A stretch of 41,210 nucleotides of DNA from Bacteroidales bacterium (GTDB taxonomy: Bacteria; Bacteroidota; Bacteroidia; Bacteroidales; GWA2-32-17). The DNA lies in NCBI GenBank assembly GCA_026417155.1, contig JAOADU010000025.1:1-41210 (forward strand). Reading direction: 5' to 3'. Below the pieces are notes generated by a model that was not told the origin of the DNA, searched no databases, and saw nothing but the letters and a program-made list of their open reading frames with translations. Position numbers and translations under genes: made by a program. Of the stretch, positions 35,577 through 41,210 are shown one piece after another; position 1 is the stretch's first letter, and each line of letters begins with the position of its first letter.

Positions 35577-36233
35577 ATGATGCAATTAATTAATTTAGGC
35601 GAACAAAACACTATTCTTAACCAATTTTTAGCAGAGTTGCGTGATGAACATATTCAAACCGATAGCATGCGGTTTAGACGAAACTTAGAGCGAGTTGGCG
35701 AAATTTTTGCATACGAAATCAGCAAGCAACTACAGTACGAAACTCGCGAAGTAGTTACTCCGTTGGGTATAGCAACCATGAACATTCCTTCCGAAAAACC
35801 TGTATTAGCTACAATATTACGAGCTGGATTGCCGCTTCATCAAGGATTACTAAATTTTTTCGACAATGCCGATAATTCGTTTATCAGTGCCTTTAGAAAA
35901 TACAGTAAAGATGGCACATTCCATATCGAACTTGAATATATTTCTTGTCCAAAACTCGATAATCGAACATTAATTCTTTGCGATCCCATGATTGCTACTG
36001 GTTCTTCTATAATTCTCGCATACAATGCCCTTATTTCGAATGGTTCTCCTAAACATATTCACATTGTTACCGTTATTATTAGCAAAGACGCTATTAAAAA
36101 GTTACAAAAAAATCTGCCTTTAAAAAATTTAACAATTTGGACGGCTGCTATTGACGAAGAATTAACCGTAAAATCGTATATTGTTCCCGGTATAGGCGAT
36201 GCAGGCGACCTCGCATACGGCAGCAAAATATAA
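35577..36233 (+). CDS. upp: Uracil phosphoribosyltransferase
   Basis: Salvages uracil to UMP with PRPP. 218 residues with ATILRAGLPLHQGLL, the flexible-loop region FRKYSKDG, the PRPP-binding LILCDPMIATGSSI and the C-terminal uracil-binding IVPGIGDAGDLAYGSK. The start may be this ATG or the adjacent one at 35580. It follows the acyltransferase gene by 5 bases and precedes a membrane-protein gene by 2. Confidence 0.94.
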   Translation: MMQLINLGEQNTILNQFLAELRDEHIQTDSMRFRRNLERVGEIFAYEISKQLQYETREVVTPLGIATMNIPSEKPVLATILRAGLPLHQGLLNFFDNADNSFISAFRKYSKDGTFHIELEYISCPKLDNRTLILCDPMIATGSSIILAYNALISNGSPKHIHIVTVIISKDAIKKLQKNLPLKNLTIWTAAIDEELTVKSYIVPGIGDAGDLAYGSKI

Positions 36234-36235
36234 AT

Positions 36236-36736
36236 ATGATAGCAAAAATTATCACCCTTCTTTTACTCAGTAGTGTTAAGTTTATATTTGCTTTTCCTTT
36301 AGCATATAAGTATGATTTTAACTTTATTACCACTTTACTCATTACAAGCATTGGAGGAATAGCTGGTATTATTTTCTTTTCTTTTTTTTGGGAACATGTT
36401 ATTAATATTTATCTTTGGTTCGTACATTCATATCTGTATAGATTTCCGAAGATTCGTACATCTTTACAAAATTTTAAACGTTTCTTTATTCCACAAAAAA
36501 AGCAAAATTCAACACCTTTTAAGCGTAAAAGACGTTACGTATGGATTAAACAAAATGGTGGATTACTTGGCATTTCGCTGCTTACACCATTTATTTTATC
36601 TATTCCAATTGGAACATTTTTAGCAGTTCGATTTTTTGGTCGCAATTTTCGTACTTTAACCTTTTTATGCTTAACACTTTTATTTTGGGCTTTTATACTC
36701 AGTATCCTCGTTCACTGGGTTGGCATCCGATATTGA
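36236..36736 (+). CDS. Hypothetical integral membrane protein
   Basis: 166 residues, not recognised. About four hydrophobic helices: residues 3-22, 30-58, 108-132 and 138-160. A strongly basic cytoplasmic-looking loop (QNFKRFFIPQKKQNSTPFKRKRR) separates the two pairs. The second half contains GGLLGISLLTPFILSIPIGTFLAVRFFG. It starts 2 bases after upp and its last 57 bases overlap the convergent DUF6132 gene in antisense. Codon use looks like the neighbours. Confidence 0.7.
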   Translation: MIAKIITLLLLSSVKFIFAFPLAYKYDFNFITTLLITSIGGIAGIIFFSFFWEHVINIYLWFVHSYLYRFPKIRTSLQNFKRFFIPQKKQNSTPFKRKRRYVWIKQNGGLLGISLLTPFILSIPIGTFLAVRFFGRNFRTLTFLCLTLLFWAFILSILVHWVGIRY

Positions 36737-36928
36737 TTTCTTTTTCGGTTTATACAATAAAACAGCACCTAACAATGCTCCATACACCATTGATGCATAA
36801 GGATTTGAAGTAATGGGACAAGTACCAAAGCTACAACCAATAAAATAATAATATGCATAGCCGCCCACTACACCTAATAAGCAACCTAAACATGTACGAG
36901 TGAGCAGGTATTTTTTAAAAAACTTCAT
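36680..36928 (-). CDS. DUF6132-family small membrane protein
   Basis: 82 residues with two hydrophobic segments joined by YYYFIGCSFGTCPITSNPYASMVYGALLGA, the conserved GC-x3-TCPIT-NP core of this Bacteroidota family. A further pair of cysteines sits in RTCLGCLLG. Function unknown. Its 3' end overlaps the 36,236 gene tail to tail by 57 bases. Confidence 0.82.
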   Translation of the reverse strand: MKFFKKYLLTRTCLGCLLGVVGGYAYYYFIGCSFGTCPITSNPYASMVYGALLGAVLLYKPKKKSISDANPVNEDTEYKSPK

Positions 36929-36942
36929 GTATTGATTTTTTA

Positions 36943-36950
36943 CAAAAATA
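36943..36950 (-). promoter_or_regulatory. -7 element TATTTTTG upstream of the DUF6132 gene
   Basis: Minus-strand TAnnTTTG match 14 bases from the ATG at 36928; no clear -33 box. Confidence 0.5.
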
Positions 36951-37051
36951 TATCATCAAATTAATACAAGAGTTGATTTCAAATAAACTTAATAAATTTT
37001 AACGATATAGTTGCACTTCGGTTTTTACTATAACTTTAAAAAAAGTTATTA

Positions 37052-38299
37052 CTATAGTGCAAAATTAGGTATTACTTCTTTGTTGTATTTGCCTTCTTGT
37101 AAGTTTTTCTGAATTTCACTAAATGCCTCGATAGTATATTTTACATCGTCTAATGTATGAACAGCAGTAGGAATAAGTCGAAGCATAATAACACCCTTAG
37201 GCACAACGGGATATATAACAATAGAGCAGAAAATATTGAATCGTTCGCGGAGGTCAAAAACTACATTTCCGGCTTCGATAGGTGTGCCTTTCAGAAATAC
37301 TGGCGTAACAGGCGATTGTGTATTTCCTATATCAAAACCTTTTTCCTTCAATCCGTTTTGCAAAGCACGAACAATTTCCCACAATTTATCTTTCAGTTCG
37401 GGTTTACTTTTTAATAATTCCAAGCGTTTTAAAGCACCTATTACCATTGGCATGGGAAGAGATTTAGCAAATATTTGCGAACGTAAGTTGTAACGTAAAT
37501 AGTCTATAACTTCTTGAGTCGATGCCACAAAGCCTCCTATTCCAGCCATTGCTTTCGCAAAAGTTGCAAAATAAACATCGACTTCGTCCATTACCCCAAA
37601 ATGCTCACTTGTACCTGCTCCTGTTTTTCCCATTGTTCCAAAGCCATGGGCATCGTCAACAAGCAGTCGGAAGTTGTATTCTTTTTTTAATTCCACAATT
37701 TCGTCGAGCTTTCCTAAGTCGCCTGCCATGCCATAAACTCCCTCAGTAATTACCAATATACCTCCTCCTGTTTTTTCAACAACAGCTTTAGCATGATTTA
37801 GCTGTAATCGAAGCTTTTCCATGTTGTTGTGAGGAAAAACAAATCGTTTTCCCATGTGCAATCGAACACCATCGAGAATGCAGGCATGTGCTTCGCTATC
37901 GTAAACAATAACATCATTTCGATTCACTAATGCATCAATAATGCTTACCATTCCTTGGTAGCCGTAATTGAGCAAATAGGCATCCTCTTTTTTTTCGAAT
38001 GCTGCCAATTGTTTTTCGAGTTCTTCGTGGTATGAGGTATGTCCCGACATCATGCGAGCACCCATAGGATATGCCATTCCGTATTGTTCTGCAGCTTCGG
38101 CATCAGCTTTGCGAACTTCGGGATGATTGGCTAACCCTAAATAATTATTTAAACTCCATGTTAGCACTTCTTTACCACGAAACTTCATTCGGGGGGCAAT
38201 TTCACCCTCTAACTTTGGAAAAGCAAAATAGCCATGAGCAATATCCTGATATTGTCCTAAAGGACCTTTCTGTTTTTTAATTTTTTCAAAAATATCCAT
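37052..38299 (-). CDS. Alpha-oxoamine synthase family PLP enzyme (AONS/KBL/SPT-like)
   Basis: 415 residues, fold type I PLP enzyme. YLLNYGYQGMVSIIDALV, YDSEAHACILDGVRL, LLVDDAHGFGTMGKTGAG and the probable PLP lysine in FATFAKAMAGIGGF follow the pattern of enzymes that condense an amino acid with an acyl-CoA. The family includes 8-amino-7-oxononanoate synthase, 2-amino-3-ketobutyrate ligase and serine palmitoyltransferase. The motif MGARMMSGHTSYHEELE and the N-terminus ...QYQDIAHGYFAFPKLEG place it in a Bacteroidota subgroup distinct, as far as I can judge, from classical BioF, Kbl and the known Bacteroides serine palmitoyltransferase. No biotin genes are nearby. Exact substrates remain unassigned. 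Confidence 0.85.
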   Translation of the reverse strand: MDIFEKIKKQKGPLGQYQDIAHGYFAFPKLEGEIAPRMKFRGKEVLTWSLNNYLGLANHPEVRKADAEAAEQYGMAYPMGARMMSGHTSYHEELEKQLAAFEKKEDAYLLNYGYQGMVSIIDALVNRNDVIVYDSEAHACILDGVRLHMGKRFVFPHNNMEKLRLQLNHAKAVVEKTGGGILVITEGVYGMAGDLGKLDEIVELKKEYNFRLLVDDAHGFGTMGKTGAGTSEHFGVMDEVDVYFATFAKAMAGIGGFVASTQEVIDYLRYNLRSQIFAKSLPMPMVIGALKRLELLKSKPELKDKLWEIVRALQNGLKEKGFDIGNTQSPVTPVFLKGTPIEAGNVVFDLRERFNIFCSIVIYPVVPKGVIMLRLIPTAVHTLDDVKYTIEAFSEIQKNLQEGKYNKEVIPNFAL

Positions 38300-38317
38300 G
38301 ATCGCTAAAATTTAGTG

Positions 38318-38325
38318 CAAAGTTA
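38318..38325 (-). promoter_or_regulatory. -7 element TAACTTTG upstream of the alpha-oxoamine synthase gene
   Basis: Minus-strand TAnnTTTG match 18 bases from the ATG at 38299; -33 box not evident. Confidence 0.58.
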
Positions 38326-38366
38326 TAAAAATTACATAAATGAATATTATTGAACTAATTTAACTG

Positions 38367-40553
38367 TTATTTTTTTAGCAATTTAAATATGCCGCTACTA
38401 TGTTCGGTTACTATCTGCAACAAATATGTTCCGGGATTTAAATCAACATCTATACTAATCTTTTTTACTTGGATATATGTTTTTTTGATGATATTTTTTC
38501 CGGAAATATCAGATAGTTGTACATTCATAAAATTGCAAATATCGGGCAATTCAATAAAAATTTTATTTTCAAACAATGGATTAGGATATACTTTAACCGG
38601 TAAATTCCATGGCATAGAATAGTAATTATAATTAAAAAACCGACACGACGATGTATCAGTACAACCTTGCTGGGTAACAATTACAGCAAAATATGCACTA
38701 GTTAAAGGGCTTAAAATTGCTTGTGTTTCACCAGGCAATATAACTAATCCACTACTATCACACATACACCATTGAAATGTTGCATTTTGAGCTTGAGCTA
38801 TTAACGATTGTTGATTGACAATAATAGAAGTATCTACCTCTATAACCGACAAATTAATTGTAAGAATACTATCGCAACCCGAAATATTCGGTATGGTATC
38901 GGTATAAGTTCCACTTAAATTCCAAATGTATTGTCCGCTTGGTGAAATGTAACTATCGCATACTACAGGAAATATGTTTGCATGTGATGAATTATTTATG
39001 GTAACATGGTAAGTTATTATACTATCGCAGCCTAAATAGTTTACAATCGTATCATTATACGTTCCCGATTGAGTCCATACATATTGTCCGCTTGGCGATA
39101 GTAAGCTATCGCACGATGTAACCCATGCTTCTGAATATGTTTTGCCCTTGATTTCTATAGTTTGCCATACCGTACTATCTTGCAAAGTTATGGTATCTCT
39201 AATATGTAATGATATTTGATATATGCCTGGTTGCGTAAAGGTATATGATGCGTGTTCGTCTGTCGAAATCAACTGATTATTCACAAACCATTGGAATACA
39301 TCGCCATCTGTACTTTGATTTATGAATGTAACTATGGTCGAATCGCAATAAAATTGCGTTTGATAAGAAAATCGTGCTACCGGATACGACAATTTAGTTA
39401 TAGTATCGTATATTGTGCTACTCCATTGTCCTAATGAATCTACAAATTGCAAATGCAGTACATGTTGTCCCTTGGAAATATAAGTCATATCAATATTTGT
39501 CAACAATAAAAATGAACCTTGTTGCTGTGGCTGAATACTTGAATAATACCATGTTTGACTATCATCAAACCAATATCTATAACCCGTTAAAGCATTTGTC
39601 TGAACGATATTGGGCACTTCCTTTAAAAATAATGAACTTACAACATTACTCCATTTCCCCGAATTGTCTTTAAACCGTATGTATAATGTATTGATTCCGT
39701 CTTGTAAAATATGGGTAGGAACAGAAATATTTAACAAATACACGCTTGAAAGGGGAACAGACATATAAACAGGAACTGGCTGATTATTAAACCAATATTC
39801 ATAACCAACAATTTGCTGACCTATTGAAGTTTGAGTATTAACTTTATAAAATAATGAGGTAATAACACTACTCCATTGTCCTAAGTTGTCTTTACATCGA
39901 AACGAGATAGTATGAATCCCATCCATTAGTTGATTTACATTTATTTGCGAGGATAAATTCAACACAGCAGATGACGCTGTTGAAATAATTTGAGCTTGCG
40001 TATAGTTATTGTCTATCCAATATTGAACAGTTACAATATCTGTTGCCGGCAGTGGAGGTTGCTGAGGAAGTTTCAAGAATAATGATGCAATTATCGGACT
40101 CCATTTCCCCGAATTGTCTTTAAATCGAATATTAAATAAATGAGGACCTGGTTCTAAATTCGACAAAGTAAAAGAGGTATTAAGTATAATTGTATTTTGT
40201 GGGGTTTCGTTTACCGTTACAGCTTGTGAAAAATTATTATCGGTCCAATATTGATACGCAACTATCTGACTACCTAAGCTGGGAATATAGGTATTTTTAT
40301 AAAAATATTGCGATATAATACCAGTCCAAAGTCCATTCGATGCTTTTGCTCTAAAATTAAACTGATGCAATCCATTGGTTAACTGCGAAGTCGAAATAGC
40401 TGATATGATATTGGCTATTGGAACGGGTCCAACCGAAATAGTTTGTTTTTGCTGATATTCATTATTAAACCAATACTCGTACAATGTAATTTGCTGAGAT
40501 ATTAGTCGGTTTACGAGTAAAATACAAACTGCGTAAAGAAATATTTTATTCAT
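38367..40553 (-). CDS. Modular T9SS surface protein with five YW-x-D-N repeats and a PKD domain
   Basis: 728 residues. A signal peptide (1-20, MNKIFLYAVCILLVNRLISQ) is followed by five repeats of ~75 residues (about 21-96, 97-172, 173-247, 248-320, 321-389) with the pattern Y-x-YWxDN ... G-x-H-x5-R-x-KDN-x-G-x-WS-x5-SLF-x-K. A PKD-like domain follows (about 390-470, DVFQWFVNNQLIS ... YTFTQPGIYQISL). Then come two ~45-residue units CDSxxSPSGQYxWxxSGTYxDTI-x-GCDSI, an Ig-like stretch and a T9SS type A sorting domain (from about 653, VYPNPLFENKIFIEL ... LNPGTYLLQIV ... KLLKK). Probably a surface-attached binding protein; no catalytic motif. The start overlaps the upstream beta-helix gene by 8 bases. 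Confidence 0.85.
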   Translation of the reverse strand: MNKIFLYAVCILLVNRLISQQITLYEYWFNNEYQQKQTISVGPVPIANIISAISTSQLTNGLHQFNFRAKASNGLWTGIISQYFYKNTYIPSLGSQIVAYQYWTDNNFSQAVTVNETPQNTIILNTSFTLSNLEPGPHLFNIRFKDNSGKWSPIIASLFLKLPQQPPLPATDIVTVQYWIDNNYTQAQIISTASSAVLNLSSQINVNQLMDGIHTISFRCKDNLGQWSSVITSLFYKVNTQTSIGQQIVGYEYWFNNQPVPVYMSVPLSSVYLLNISVPTHILQDGINTLYIRFKDNSGKWSNVVSSLFLKEVPNIVQTNALTGYRYWFDDSQTWYYSSIQPQQQGSFLLLTNIDMTYISKGQHVLHLQFVDSLGQWSSTIYDTITKLSYPVARFSYQTQFYCDSTIVTFINQSTDGDVFQWFVNNQLISTDEHASYTFTQPGIYQISLHIRDTITLQDSTVWQTIEIKGKTYSEAWVTSCDSLLSPSGQYVWTQSGTYNDTIVNYLGCDSIITYHVTINNSSHANIFPVVCDSYISPSGQYIWNLSGTYTDTIPNISGCDSILTINLSVIEVDTSIIVNQQSLIAQAQNATFQWCMCDSSGLVILPGETQAILSPLTSAYFAVIVTQQGCTDTSSCRFFNYNYYSMPWNLPVKVYPNPLFENKIFIELPDICNFMNVQLSDISGKNIIKKTYIQVKKISIDVDLNPGTYLLQIVTEHSSGIFKLLKK
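39387..40493 (-). repeat. Five tandem ~75-residue YW-x-D-N coding repeats
   Basis: Aligned by eye from the translation: each unit starts with I-V-x-Y-x-YW-x-D/N-N and closes with KDNSGxWS-x5-SLFxK. Spacing is 69-76 residues. Units 2-4 are the closest to each other; units 1 and 5 are more diverged. Confidence 0.8.
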
Positions 40554-41210
40554 TTTGTGCTGCCACTTTTATTTGAATCTGAAGCATACCATTAGAGTCG
40601 GTTTGAGGAGCTATGTTTTTTTCTATAATATGAGGAATTTTAGGTACAGAACCTTCTTTCCATGGTACCGATCCGCCGTAAATTCCTACCTGAGTTCCAT
40701 CGGTACCTAGATATGTTGTTGGCGACTGTAAATGATAATTAAACGAATAGTTAAAGTTATCCGAAGTACAATTCACGAAAATACTTGACTGTGCCACATC
40801 ATGAAAATTGCCCATTGCAATGTTACTGGTATAATTGGGAGTTGTAATAAACAAGTTGTTTTGAATTGTATTATTTTCACAATAATGAAATACAACATTT
40901 CCATAATTCGGTGATACGGAATAAAACACGTTGTTAGATATTATTGAATTGTCAACGTTAAATAATGGAACGCCACCTATCCACGGCACATGAGGGCTTC
41001 TTAAAAAAATATTATTAGATATTAAAGCTTCATATGCATGGTATACTCTGTCTTGAAAAATATTGTTGCGTAAAATAAGTTGCTTCGTATTGCTTAAATC
41101 AACATAGTTTAAGATAACATTTTGTTCTATTGTGTTATACAACGATGGAGTTGTTCGATTTCCATTTAAAACCAACGCCCCCACAATCATACAACGACGA
41201 ATTATTAAAT
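40546..41210 (-). CDS. Right-handed beta-helix surface protein (N-terminus outside the window)
   Basis: The reading frame is open to the right edge, so the gene is partial; the ATG at 41190 is internal or fortuitous. The visible 214+ residues show the stacked pattern of parallel beta-helices: N-x-I-x-x-N-x-I/L-F turns such as QLILRNNIFQDR, ALISNNIFLRSP, SIISNNVFYS and NTIQNNLFITT. A non-helical tail follows (TYLGTDGTQVGIYGGSVPWKEGSVPKIPHIIEKNIAPQTDSNGMLQIQIKVAAQ), common in Bacteroidota proteins of this kind. The stop overlaps the 728-residue surface protein start by 8 bases, so both are probably made together. Its function (polysaccharide binding or lyase) cannot be judged without the rest. 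Confidence 0.78.
   Translation of the reverse strand, partial: LIIRRCMIVGALVLNGNRTTPSLYNTIEQNVILNYVDLSNTKQLILRNNIFQDRVYHAYEALISNNIFLRSPHVPWIGGVPLFNVDNSIISNNVFYSVSPNYGNVVFHYCENNTIQNNLFITTPNYTSNIAMGNFHDVAQSSIFVNCTSDNFNYSFNYHLQSPTTYLGTDGTQVGIYGGSVPWKEGSVPKIPHIIEKNIAPQTDSNGMLQIQIKVAAQNE

Noticed and set aside
37011-37062. Nested inverted repeat after the alpha-oxoamine synthase gene (TTGCACT ... AGTGCAA around TAACTTT/AAAGTTA)
   Set aside because: Interrupted stems, no T-run at the right place on the minus strand; could be a weak 3' structure but not supported as a terminator.

Overview
This is an AT-rich chromosomal window that reads as Bacteroidota. Four kinds of evidence support this: two surface proteins with C-terminal type IX secretion (T9SS) sorting domains, a GldH-type gliding/secretion lipoprotein, Bacteroidota versions of RicT, DUF4349, DUF6132 and the DUF7033-type deacetylase-like family, and promoters of the TTTG-N18-21-TAnnTTTG type in front of many genes. 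Shine-Dalgarno sequences are essentially absent. The order within the phylum cannot be fixed from the sequence alone. I see no insertion sequence, prophage, integron or CRISPR array.

Left part (1-7,200): a Mn-type superoxide dismutase with a strong terminator; then a run of a long MORN-type repeat protein, GldH, the tRNA m7G46 methyltransferase TrmB and a cysteine-less alkyltransferase-like protein; then an Mrp/Nfu iron-sulfur pair; then fabI on the opposite strand. From 7,200 to 11,000 a minus-strand operon carries two LolC/E-like permeases flanking rbfA, followed by miaA. Its start codon lies only four bases from the promoter, which suggests a leaderless message.

Centre (11,000-20,500): a 1,323-residue T9SS surface protein built from two copies of a three-DUF5018-plus-one module. 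Divergent from it is a two-gene unit of a radical SAM enzyme with its SPASM/twitch domain at the N-terminus and a sulfotransferase-like protein. Housekeeping genes follow (dusB, a YdcF/ElyC-type membrane protein, trpS, ferredoxin).

Right-centre (20,500-30,900): a divergent phosphoglycerate kinase, a probable rsgA-flippase-radical SAM-glycosyltransferase group, a TonB-dependent outer-membrane receptor, a CPA2 antiporter and a DUF4349 lipoprotein.

Right part (31,000-41,210): ricT; a tRNA-Glu/rpsT unit with its promoter inside the end of ricT; a tightly packed five-gene run (radC, a deacetylase-like gene, a FemAB/GNAT gene, upp, a membrane protein); a DUF6132 gene; an alpha-oxoamine synthase; and two overlapping surface-protein genes. 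One of these has five copies of an unnamed ~75-residue repeat plus a T9SS tail; the other is a beta-helix protein cut by the window edge.

Most of the window is core metabolism and RNA biology. The least explained parts are the radical SAM-sulfotransferase pair beside the large surface protein, the two modular surface proteins, and the divergent PGK.
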